A stretch of DNA of 64,000 nt from Photobacterium swingsii. GTDB taxonomy: Bacteria > Pseudomonadota > Gammaproteobacteria > Enterobacterales > Vibrionaceae. The stretch's first letter is position 1. Every line of letters begins with the position of its first letter. The position numbers were made by a program, and so were the translations under genes. The notes below the pieces were generated by a model. It was not told where the DNA came from. It worked only from the letters and a program-made list of their open reading frames with translations, and did no database searches. Of this stretch, positions 47,581-54,956 are shown piece after piece. The stretch spans positions 1,550,001 through 1,614,000 of the forward strand of contig NZ_AP024853.1 in NCBI RefSeq assembly GCF_024346715.1, read 5' to 3'.

Positions 47581-47780
47581 TAAATATGTCCCTTTACTAG
47601 CGAAAGTCAGTCCAAAGTGTATAAGCGAGAGTGCTTATTAGTTTTAGCGGCAAATCGTATCTAGTCACACAGCAGGCATATATTATGCAACAGCATGTGT
47701 TTGTGAGTACAACTTGATTAAATATTGTTCTCAAGGTGATTCACACCGACTAGATCAAAAATATGACTAATAGACTAAGA

Positions 47781-47985
47781 CGCATGGACGCAATACGGCT
47801 GATCTGGATCGCTCAGGCTCCAGTTGATGAACCTGTGAAAATGATCCGTGGCTTAGAGTTAATAACTTAAAACCTTAGATCGGAGCCATGACAAGGCGAT
47901 GACACGCTGGTTGAAGCAGAAAGCCCTAAATCTACGCGGGGAAGAGCGGGATAAACCGCTAACGATACGGGTGGGTAAAGTGAAA
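47781..47985 (+). mobile_element. Possible remnant of a TnpB-type (IS200/IS605) element 3' end
   Basis: A G/C-richer patch with no intact ORF in an otherwise AT-rich gap (47581-47990). The motif TTGAAGCAGAAAGCCC, followed by a CCC...GGGG hairpin, resembles the guide-RNA/right-end region after tnpB genes. Stop codons interrupt every upstream frame. This is recognised from memory only; a structured RNA of another type is possible. Confidence 0.3.
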
Positions 47986-47990
47986 CAGTC

Positions 47991-48434
47991 TTACACTTGC
48001 CATTTGGCTTCGCCATGTTTAGCGAGTGTGTGCAGCGCTTTTTTTAGTTGCTGTTCAAGCACGAATTTAATGAGCCAGCCTGTGCCTTCAACTTTGGGCG
48101 TAAACATGATCCGATAGTGAATCAAACTTTGTTTCGCATTCACGCTCTGGAATTGAACCCAGCTACCATATTCTTTAACAGGTCCTCCGTTGATTACTTT
48201 GAAGTGTAGGTGCTCATTTTCTTTGTAATCTAAGATTTGTTCTTGATAAGTAAAAGGACCAGTTGATACTTCACGTACAGCGCCTATGCCATTTGAAGTC
48301 GGATTGCCCTTTTTTATAAGAGAGAAATTGGCACGAAAGAATCGATCGAGGTTTTCATGATCAGCGAGTAAGTCGAATAGGACTTTACGTGGGACTTTAG
48401 CCTTCTGTTCCAAAGTGATCTGATGAACACTCAT
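47991..48434 (-). CDS. SRPBCC (START-like) family protein
   Basis: A 147-aa protein with the helix-grip pattern of polyketide cyclase/START-like proteins: VPRKVLFDLLADHENLDRFF, GAVREVSTGPFTYQEQILDY, and a long C-terminal helix (WLIKFVLEQQLKKALHTLA). These bind hydrophobic ligands. No ligand or pathway can be inferred. AGGAG lies 9 bases before the ATG. Confidence 0.75.
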   Translation of the reverse strand: MSVHQITLEQKAKVPRKVLFDLLADHENLDRFFRANFSLIKKGNPTSNGIGAVREVSTGPFTYQEQILDYKENEHLHFKVINGGPVKEYGSWVQFQSVNAKQSLIHYRIMFTPKVEGTGWLIKFVLEQQLKKALHTLAKHGEAKWQV

Positions 48435-49113
48435 AACTCACTCCTGTAAATTAGCATTCTATCGAAATAGCTATTGCTCAGAAGAAAGTGAATGGATAGG
48501 AAAATCCCTCTGTAATCTAGCTCTCCTAGAGCGTTGTAGCATCTAAATGTCCATAATAAGTGTTGTCGTGAAACTTTATACTGTCAAGGTTTAGAAAAGG
48601 TCTTTCATGTAGGGTTTTGCTAAGTTTAGTGATAAATAGAAAGAAGGCTTGTTTGCTTTTTGAACAAAATATAGATTTTCATGCTGTGTGAGTATGATGA
48701 TTTTACGCAAACGTTTAAACAATATACAACAAACACTTACAAGGATTATTTGAACGTTATTTGTTTCTGTTAGATAAAAAAGATTGCTGTTCATCACATA
48801 AATTATTGCTAGATAAGGTTGCAACATGATAAAAAGCACCTTATATTAAATCGCATAAGTGTTAAAAACTGAGGTTGAAAAGTAAGTCGTAGGCGATATC
48901 CATTCATATTAATACCTTCGAAATTCCTCCGTTACATTTATCGTTCTTTAACCCTCAGTATTGAAAAAGCAAAGCACTCAGTAGTGATTAACTAGCTGGT
49001 TGTTCTTATTGCTTAGTATGTTTTCAATACCTCAAGGGAAAGCAAGTGACGTTGTATTTACCCCAGATGTAATATGTTCGTAATATTTACCTGCGTATAG
49101 TACAGCGAGTTAA
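48435..49113. other. AT-rich region without a convincing gene
   Basis: An 82-codon minus-strand frame (48591-48839) has poor coding character: many Ile/Tyr/Asn/Lys codons as expected from AT-rich DNA, and no ribosome site. No RNA motif was recognised. Confidence 0.35.
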
Positions 49114-49152
49114 ATGAGTAATCGGTATAAAGTTGTAATACCACCTACTCAT
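49114..49152. repeat. Compound inverted repeat ahead of a 24-aa ORF
   Basis: ATGAGTA ... TACTCAT outer arms with GGTAT ... ATACC inner arms, spanning 39 bases, 24 bases before the small ORF. It could be an operator or an RNA stem. Confidence 0.5.
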
Positions 49153-49176
49153 ATTATTTATGAAGAGAGGTGTAAG

Positions 49177-49251
49177 ATGAGAAATAGAAACCGCAGACAA
49201 TGGTTCTACCATCAATCACAAACAACAAACGCAAAAAACAGCGTTAAGTAA
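49177..49251 (+). CDS. Putative 24-aa basic peptide
   Basis: ATG 49177 has GAGAGG 7 bases upstream, a good ribosome site, and opens 24 codons starting MRNRNRRQWFYHQSQ. It is very basic with an aromatic patch. It is bracketed by an inverted repeat on the left and a long perfect hairpin on the right. It could be a leader peptide or a small functional peptide; no family known to me. Coding is supported only by the ribosome site and the flanking structures. Confidence 0.3.
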   Translation: MRNRNRRQWFYHQSQTTNAKNSVK

Positions 49252-49306
49252 GACAAAATCTGGCAATTTATCAACCACATAGGTTTCCTCATGCCAGATT
49301 CACTAT

Positions 49307-49341
49307 TTAGCCAGAAACAGTAATTATATGTTTCTGGCTAA
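49307..49341. repeat. 13-bp perfect hairpin after the small peptide ORF
   Basis: TTAGCCAGAAACA / TGTTTCTGGCTAA with a 9-base loop. No T-run follows on either strand. A second stem (ATCTGGCA / TGCCAGAT) lies just upstream at about 49258-49299, and its TGGC/GCCA core could compete with this one. Confidence 0.55.
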
Positions 49342-49426
49342 TAAAAAACCTTAACTCCAACCGCGCTTAATATTCTTTAGTTATTTATCTTTTATTTTTC
49401 TGTTTCAGGTGAACGGTTGCTTAACT

Positions 49427-50008
49427 TTATTGATAAATATTACCACCAATGTTGATGGTCTCTGCCATTTTTTGTATTTTTATTCCCCCCAAATAAATAT
49501 TACCTTTTACTGTCAAATATTCAGGTAGTTCGGTTATTTTGGTATGAGCCAAATACAAGTTGCCACCAACGTATAGATAAGGTGGAAGCTGTTTTATCGC
49601 GGTTCCCATCAAACTTAGATCCCCGACAACTTGTAATCCATTATTTAGTTGCTGAATTTTAGAATGAGCTAAATTTATATAGCCTTTGACTTTTAGCTTG
49701 CGGGGTAGTTGCATAATTTGGCTGTAAGCAAGATTAAGATTACCACCGACAGTCAAGGAACGTGGTAGCCGTGTTAGCTGGCTTTTCTCCAAGTTTAAAT
49801 TGCCCTTAACGTTAAGTGGATCGGGGAGATCGAGTTGAACACTACTTGGAATTCGAAGGTTACCGTACGAATCGCTGTAGTTAAGTAGCTTAACATCCAA
49901 TACAAACTGATTAGCACATACGTTAGTGGAGATGAGTAGCGCGGAGGCAAATGCTATTGTCGCTATTGGTTTTACACATTGTGTCAAATTTTGTAGCGGC
50001 ATAGGCAT
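49427..50008 (-). CDS. Exported protein with leucine-rich-like repeats
   Basis: About 193 aa from ATG 50008; the frame is open further upstream but then overlaps the pilin gene. A signal peptide (IATIAFASALLISTNVCA) is followed by about seven repeats of 20-21 residues of the form LxVxGNLxLxxTxIxxLP (for example YVGGNLYLAHTKITELPEY). They should stack into a solenoid. Similar short-repeat proteins bind partners or surfaces. It lies 62 bases after the pilin-like gene on the same strand, so the two may be co-expressed. Confidence 0.65.
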   Translation of the reverse strand: MPMPLQNLTQCVKPIATIAFASALLISTNVCANQFVLDVKLLNYSDSYGNLRIPSSVQLDLPDPLNVKGNLNLEKSQLTRLPRSLTVGGNLNLAYSQIMQLPRKLKVKGYINLAHSKIQQLNNGLQVVGDLSLMGTAIKQLPPYLYVGGNLYLAHTKITELPEYLTVKGNIYLGGIKIQKMAETINIGGNIYQ

Positions 50009-50070
50009 AATGTGTCGGTAACGAGTGTTGTAGTGCATTATGCCAGAAATACAGGGGAACGCGAAGTTGG

Positions 50071-50574
50071 TTAGCAGCCGCTTGTTACCAGATGAAAGAG
50101 TAGTATGCCTGTTTTCTTTTGGTTGAGTACTCGCATATAGCACATGCTATCTTCAATCTGCACTTGCTCTAGTGCCTGTTCACTTTGATAAGCGTAGATC
50201 CCTTCACCGTAATAATCCGCAGTATCACCAATTTCAATGTCGGTGATTTGTAAGTCTGTCTTCATTGCTAGCGTTAGGTTCTCTTTATTTTGGGCTGGAT
50301 GGCCGTATTTGAGTTCTATCGATGTTGCCGTCGCGCCACCAGATAATACTTGGGTTCCATCTAAGTTGATCTTTTCTTGCTTCTCCAGTCCTTGGACAAT
50401 TGCTTTGCCAAAAACAATGCCATCTGTACCTTGTAATGCGCCTTGAAAACCTTGCAATGTGGCGATACGGGCATCACTTTGGATATTTAAAAAACGTGGG
50501 GCGGCAAAAACAGCCAAAATACCAAGTATGACGATAATGATCACAAGTTCAATTAATGTAAATCCTTTCTGCAT
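50071..50574 (-). CDS. Type IV prepilin, MshA-like
   Basis: 167 aa from ATG 50574; an in-frame TTG upstream is unlikely. The class III signal MQKG-FTLIELVIIIVILGIL has the PilD cleavage site after Gly4 and the conserved Glu5 of mature pilins. It continues with APRFLNIQSDAR, the hallmark of MshA-type pilins. Two cysteines near the C-terminus (DSMCYMRVL and VTSGC) would form the D-loop disulfide. No other pilus assembly gene is in the window, so it is an orphan minor or alternative pilin. Confidence 0.83.
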   Translation of the reverse strand: MQKGFTLIELVIIIVILGILAVFAAPRFLNIQSDARIATLQGFQGALQGTDGIVFGKAIVQGLEKQEKINLDGTQVLSGGATATSIELKYGHPAQNKENLTLAMKTDLQITDIEIGDTADYYGEGIYAYQSEQALEQVQIEDSMCYMRVLNQKKTGILLFHLVTSGC

Positions 50575-50707
50575 GCTACACACCGTATAGATGGACAAGA
50601 GGCCGTTTACTTAAACCTAGGATGGGTAATGTAAATTTACAAATGAAACTTATTGCATTTCTGTGGTTATCGACTAGCAGTTGCTACATTGTTATTCTTC
50701 CTGATTC

Positions 50708-50723
50708 GGGCAAACGTTTTCGT
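50708..50723. promoter_or_regulatory. PurR-like operator upstream of the nucleoside transporter
   Basis: GCAAACGTTTTCGT (50710-50723) matches the last 14 bases of the E. coli PurR consensus ACGCAAACGTTTNCNT. It lies in the 519-base gap between the pilin and nupC-type genes, about 370 bases before the latter, which is far for direct repression unless the transcript leader is long. Confidence 0.5.
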
Positions 50724-50785
50724 TTGTTGTCTAGGCTAAATTTTGCACAATCAGCGTCAGATCACGAAAAATTATGCTACTAAAA

Positions 50786-50815
50786 TTGTTATTGTGATTT
50801 TGATCTCTATATACT
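50786..50815 (+). promoter_or_regulatory. Possible promoter of the nucleoside transporter
   Basis: TTGTTA, an 18-base spacer and TATACT. TGTGA-TTTTGA-TCTCT (50793-50808), a half-good CRP site, overlaps the spacer. The predicted leader would be about 270 bases. A 66-codon frame inside it (50743-50943) has no good ribosome site. Confidence 0.35.
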
Positions 50816-51093
50816 CCGCCCTCGGCCAGAACCATCGAGTTCAGCCACCTTATTACAAGCTGTCACCATGGAATGTGAACGACCCACGGAGTTGGACCGG
50901 CAGAGTATTAGCTTGTTATCAAGGTGACTTGTATGTTGTTTAGTTGGACGGACATCTCTTTATTTTCTGAAGGTTATTCTTCAGAACCCTCCTATTGTGC
51001 TTTTTCCCCGAAAGCAGTTGTTCCGCTATGGCAGCAGGCAGTAACACCTTCATTTTTCGCAATCCATTTTAAAAGAAGTAGCAGGACGAAATA

Positions 51094-52302
51094 ATGCAGT
51101 TGTTAATTAGTATTGCCGGTATTTTTGTACTGGTGGCATGTGCGTGCGTATTATCTGAAAATCGAAAAGCAATCAACTGGCGAACAGTTGGTGGAGCCTT
51201 ATTATTACAGGCTGGCTTTGCCGCTTTGGTATTGTATATACCTATTGGGCAAAAAATGCTGGGAGCCATGAGTAGTGGCGTAGCAAGCATTCTTGGTTTC
51301 GCCGATGAAGGGATCAAGTTTCTATTTGGTGATTTAGCAACAACTGGTTTTATCTTCGCTATTCGCGTCCTTCCTCTCGTTATTTTCATTAGTGCTTTAA
51401 TCTCTTTGCTTTACCACCTTGGCGTGATGCAGTGGATCATCCGTGTTATTGGTGGTGGTATTCAGCGTCTTCTTGGTACTAGCCGTGCAGAATCTTTAGT
51501 TGCTACTGGTAATATCTTCCTTTCTCAAGGTGAATCCCCTCTTCTTGTTAAGCCTTTCCTTCCTCAAATGACACGTTCAGAGCTGTTCGCAGTAATGACA
51601 GGTGGTATGGCGTCTGTTGCTGGTAGTGTTCTAGGTGGTTATGCGGGTTTAGGTGTGGATCTTAAATACCTTATCGCGGCAAGCTTTATGGCTGCTCCAG
51701 GTAGCCTGCTGATGGCGAAGATTTTAGTGCCAGAGCAAAGTGTTGCTGTAGAGCAAACTGATATTGAGATGGCGAAAAGCGATCACAGCAATATGATTGA
51801 CGCACTGGCAGCTGGTGCGATGAATGGTATGAAGGTTGCTGTTGCAATCGGTACTATGCTTATTGCTTTTGTGAGTGTGATTGCGATGGCGAATGCTGGC
51901 CTTGAAATGGTTGGCGGTTGGGCTGGTTTTGAAGGTCTGACACTGCAAAGCATTCTTGGTTACGTATTCTCACCACTTGCATTCATCATCGGTGTTCCTG
52001 CTACGGAAATGCTGCAAGCGGGTGCGTTCATTGGTCAGAAGATGATTTTGAACGAATTTGTTGCCTTCCTTGATTTCGTTAGCGTGAAAGAAACGCTATC
52101 GGCACAAAGCCAAGTGATCATCACTTTTGCACTGTGTGGTTTTGCTAACATTGGTTCTATTGCGATTCAGATTGGTTCGATTGGTGTAATGGCGCCTGAA
52201 CGCCGTAGTGATGTTGCAAGCCTTGGCTTTAAAGCAGTATTGGCTGCGACATTGGCTAACCTAATGAGTGCTGCACTTGCGGGTATCTTCATTGGTCTAT
52301 AA
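51094..52302 (+). CDS. nupC: Concentrative nucleoside transporter, NupC family
   Basis: A 402-aa CNT-family protein, the E. coli NupC length. Motifs include INWRTVGGALLLQAGFAALV, GQGESPLLVKPFLPQMTRSE-type core (FLSQGESPLLVKPF), GGYAGLGVDLKYLIAASFM and the C-terminal CGFANIGSIAIQIGSIG. It imports nucleosides with H+ or Na+ across the inner membrane. PurR-like and weak CRP-like signals upstream fit a nucleoside-scavenging role. Its own terminator follows. Confidence 0.88.
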   Translation: MQLLISIAGIFVLVACACVLSENRKAINWRTVGGALLLQAGFAALVLYIPIGQKMLGAMSSGVASILGFADEGIKFLFGDLATTGFIFAIRVLPLVIFISALISLLYHLGVMQWIIRVIGGGIQRLLGTSRAESLVATGNIFLSQGESPLLVKPFLPQMTRSELFAVMTGGMASVAGSVLGGYAGLGVDLKYLIAASFMAAPGSLLMAKILVPEQSVAVEQTDIEMAKSDHSNMIDALAAGAMNGMKVAVAIGTMLIAFVSVIAMANAGLEMVGGWAGFEGLTLQSILGYVFSPLAFIIGVPATEMLQAGAFIGQKMILNEFVAFLDFVSVKETLSAQSQVIITFALCGFANIGSIAIQIGSIGVMAPERRSDVASLGFKAVLAATLANLMSAALAGIFIGL

Positions 52303-52328
52303 GACAATATCGATTTAGCGTAAATAAG

Positions 52329-52359
52329 GAAGCCGTTGCAGAGATGCAGCGGCTTTTTT
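52329..52359 (+). terminator. Terminator of the nucleoside transporter gene
   Basis: Stem AGCCGTTGCA / TGCAGCGGCT (one G-T pair) with a GAGA loop, followed by TTTTTTG. Confidence 0.88.
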
Positions 52360-52525
52360 GTTTTTTCACAGAGGGCTAACCTAATTCTTACGATCTCCAT
52401 TGCCAGAAGGGAAGCAATGGAAGAAAGGTGATGAAAGGAGTAGAGGGATCACGATTATTCGAATTGCTTGAGACACAATAATAGACAGTGATTACACTGG
52501 AAAAAAACAAAGTAAGGGATGACAA

Positions 52526-52882
52526 ATGAATAAGCATGAAGCTATTAACTATTTAGAATTACCTGCCAAAGATATTTCTGCGACTAAAGCCTTTTTTACA
52601 ACGGTGTTTAAGTGGACGTTTGTCGATTATGGTCCTGAGTATTCTGCTTTCAGTGACCCTTGTATAGAAGGTGGGTTTTATCAATCTGATTTAATGAGCA
52701 CCACATCGCAAGGTGCGGCTTTGGTTGTGTTTTATAGTGAGAAACTTGAACAAACTCAAGCTAAAGTTGAGCAAGCGGGTGGGGCGATCATCAGGCCTAT
52801 TTTCACTTTTCCTGGCGGTAGACGTTTTCACTTTATTGAACCAAGTGGCAATGAATTTGCTGTATGGTCAGATAAAGAATAA
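52526..52882 (+). CDS. VOC family protein (glyoxalase/bleomycin-resistance fold)
   Basis: A 118-aa single vicinal-oxygen-chelate domain: INYLELPAKDISATKAFFTT, KWTFVDYGPEYSAF, then the second half-module with FPGGRRFHFIEPSGNEFAVW. Metal-ligand candidates are limited (the N-terminal ligand position is Glu in YLELPA and the last is Glu in GNEFAVW). Function is unknown; relatives act as small-molecule binders or detoxification enzymes. AGGGATG lies 8 bases upstream. Confidence 0.82.
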   Translation: MNKHEAINYLELPAKDISATKAFFTTVFKWTFVDYGPEYSAFSDPCIEGGFYQSDLMSTTSQGAALVVFYSEKLEQTQAKVEQAGGAIIRPIFTFPGGRRFHFIEPSGNEFAVWSDKE

Positions 52883-52917
52883 CGCGAAGTGCTAGCCATA
52901 CAGAATATGATTATATA

Positions 52918-52944
52918 GAGGGCAATAATCATGCTATTGCCCTC
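52918..52944. terminator. Shared hairpin between convergent VOC and dehydrogenase genes
   Basis: Perfect 10-bp stem GAGGGCAATA / TATTGCCCTC with a 7-base loop. T-runs are weak on both strands. Confidence 0.5.
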
Positions 52945-52966
52945 CTTACTTAGCGACAGCCTTTAA

Positions 52967-53848
52967 TTAACGCGCTTCGTCATCAAACTGTTTGATCAAT
53001 ACTGATGTATCTGCACGGCTGTAACCACGTTGCTGTAATGAGGCATAGCGTTCATCGACTTGTTTCGCCAGAGGAAGGTCAACACCGAGTTTGTCTGCTG
53101 CATCAAAACAGATGCTTAAGTCTTTACGCATCCAATCAATGGCAAAACCAAAATCGAAATCGTTATTGGCCATGGTCGCTGCACGATTTTCTAATTGCCA
53201 AGATCCTGCAGCGCCATGCTTTAGCACTTCCGTCATTTGTGCTATATCGAGCCCTGCGGATTTTGCGAGGGTAATCGCTTCAGAAAGGCCTTGTAAAACA
53301 CCCGCAATACAAAGTTGGTTAGCCATTTTGGTTATTTGACCGTAGCCAACATCCCCCATCAGGGTTGTGGCTTTTGCAAAACAATCCATTACAGGTTGTG
53401 CTTTTTCAAATGTCTTAGCATTACCGCCAACCATGACGGTTAGGCAACCATTGACTGCGCCAGCTTCACCACCAGAAACTGGAGCATCTAAAAATTGTGT
53501 ATTGGCAGTTAAAGCGGCAGCGGCGACTTCACGAGCAACTTCTGCTGATGCTGTTGTATTATCGATCAGGATTGCATCAGCCTGCGCCGTGGTTAGAATA
53601 CCAGTTTCCCCCATGTAAACTTGGCGTACGTCGTCGTCGTTGCCAACACAAGTGAAGATAAATTCAGCATCTTGTGCAGCTTCTGCAGGCGAAAGTGCAT
53701 GTGAACCTTTGTATTGTGTTAGCCAGCGTTCAGCGGTTGCTGTAGTTCGGTTATATACGGTTACATCATGCCCAGCATTGGCTAAATGTCCTGCCATTGG
53801 AAAGCCCATAGTTCCTAGACCAATGAAGGCGATTTTATGTGTTGCCAT
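52967..53848 (-). CDS. Beta-hydroxyacid dehydrogenase (3-hydroxyisobutyrate/tartronate-semialdehyde type)
   Basis: 293 aa from ATG 53848, where AAGGGAAG stands about 8 bases upstream; the longer frame to 53917 is unsupported. Motifs: nucleotide-binding IGLGTMGFPMAGHL, substrate-binding DAPVSGGEAGA, catalytic Lys in QITKMANQLC, and DFGFAIDWMRKDL. It oxidises or reduces a beta-hydroxyacid such as 3-hydroxyisobutyrate, tartronate semialdehyde or succinic semialdehyde with NAD(P); the substrate is not decided. A single gene. Confidence 0.85.
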   Translation of the reverse strand: MATHKIAFIGLGTMGFPMAGHLANAGHDVTVYNRTTATAERWLTQYKGSHALSPAEAAQDAEFIFTCVGNDDDVRQVYMGETGILTTAQADAILIDNTTASAEVAREVAAAALTANTQFLDAPVSGGEAGAVNGCLTVMVGGNAKTFEKAQPVMDCFAKATTLMGDVGYGQITKMANQLCIAGVLQGLSEAITLAKSAGLDIAQMTEVLKHGAAGSWQLENRAATMANNDFDFGFAIDWMRKDLSICFDAADKLGVDLPLAKQVDERYASLQQRGYSRADTSVLIKQFDDEAR

Positions 53849-54235
53849 AGCGCAAACTTCCCTTATTTTGATTTTTGTTAAGGCAATATAGCGAGCGTAG
53901 AGATGGGATTCAAACATTATCCGTGCATGGCGACCTTATGTTGAATTGCCATGATAAGGAGAACTCGCATGGATATAAACCTAATCACTTGATGCCAAAA
54001 AGAGGTGGTTATTGTTAGATTGGAAGCTTCTATGCTTGGTTTACGTGCTGTATTAATTAAGAGGGTAAAAAGGAGATATCGTGTCTTTTTTGAATAGATA
54101 GGTCAGCGTGGGAGTGTGTCGTGAGTACATATTGCATCCTAATTGACGCAACGACCGATCTTGTTCAAATAATTGCTTGTAACAAAGAGTGTCGAACTCT
54201 ATGATGCTGTGACTCTAAATAATAATGCAAAGACT

Positions 54236-54766
54236 ATGCTGACTACGTTTTTACGTGTATTGATGGTGGTGTTTTGTCTGGGTGCGGGATCATTCGCACA
54301 TGCAGACGATATGCGTACGCCTCAAATACCTGCAGCAACCTCATTGCATTATTCACAGCAGGTGCACGATTCACTTTCTGCGCAGCATTCAATGCAAGCA
54401 CTCGATACGGCAGCCCACTTTCCCCAGTTGCAATGTCTGTTTAAACGAACGTTAAAAGTGAATCATCAGCAACCTGAAAAAGGGTCGCATACCGATGATA
54501 TTCATCGTTTCCACCTTGGCATGATGTATACCTCACGCTATAGCAGTATGCTGCGTGATGATCCTGAAAATATTCAACCAAGCTATCAATTGGCTCATGA
54601 ATTGCCGATTGCGCCTTCACAATTCTTTGTGATTGGTTATCAAGCTGAAATCAGCCCTTCTGTGGATTGGATGCTGACTCACGTTTCATCGTCTTCACGG
54701 CTTTCTGGCTGGAAAGAATCTAACCTTACCTATACCCAATATCAGCATCGCCTGATAGCCGCCTAA
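54236..54766 (+). CDS. vemP: VemP-like secretion-monitoring arrest peptide
   Basis: A 176-aa protein beginning at ATG 54236 with a signal peptide (FLRVLMVVFCLGAGSFAHA). It stands directly upstream of the second secD-secF pair, exactly where V. alginolyticus has VemP, whose translation arrest senses Sec export and Na+ and switches on secDF2. The C-terminus carries SRLSGWKESN then TYTQYQ (W159, candidate arrest codon near Q168/Q170), close in pattern to the known VemP arrest region as I remember it. It is longer than the 159-aa reference and ends HRLIAA. No enzymatic domain is present. The 387-base gap upstream is AT-rich and holds its promoter. Confidence 0.78.
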   Translation: MLTTFLRVLMVVFCLGAGSFAHADDMRTPQIPAATSLHYSQQVHDSLSAQHSMQALDTAAHFPQLQCLFKRTLKVNHQQPEKGSHTDDIHRFHLGMMYTSRYSSMLRDDPENIQPSYQLAHELPIAPSQFFVIGYQAEISPSVDWMLTHVSSSSRLSGWKESNLTYTQYQHRLIAA

Positions 54767-54924
54767 GTTTCTTCTTCGGCATTACTGGATCAACAAAGAC
54801 AGTGTGAGCGGTGTACTTACACATCACCTGCTTATTCTTGTTGTCTTTTATGCCACTAAAACTCTGATCACTTGCTTGTTATGAAGTTATCTCTGTGTTT
54901 TTAACACTCAGATTGCGTGTAGTT

Positions 54925-54949
54925 GTGCCTTTTGGGCGTAATGAGGCAT
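54925..54949 (+). promoter_or_regulatory. RNA stem that can hide the secD2 ribosome binding site
   Basis: GTGCCTT (54925-54931) can pair with GAGGCAT (54943-54949), two G-T pairs included. GAGG (54943-54946) is the ribosome site for the GTG at 54957. A second pairing, CATTAC (54780-54785, just after the vemP stop) with GTAATG (54938-54943), could compete. This fits the known mechanism in which VemP stalling frees the secD2 site, but the structure here is predicted by eye. Confidence 0.5.
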
Positions 54950-54956
54950 CTGCCGT

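Noticed and set aside
47899..48117. 72-aa ORF overlapping the SRPBCC gene
   Set aside because: Runs antisense into a well-supported gene; its first part belongs to the possible element remnant.
48591..48839. 82-aa minus-strand ORF
   Set aside because: AT-driven composition, no ribosome site, no recognisable motif.
50743..50943. 66-aa ORF before nupC
   Set aside because: No ribosome site, overlaps the predicted promoter, and the C-terminal half lacks coding character.
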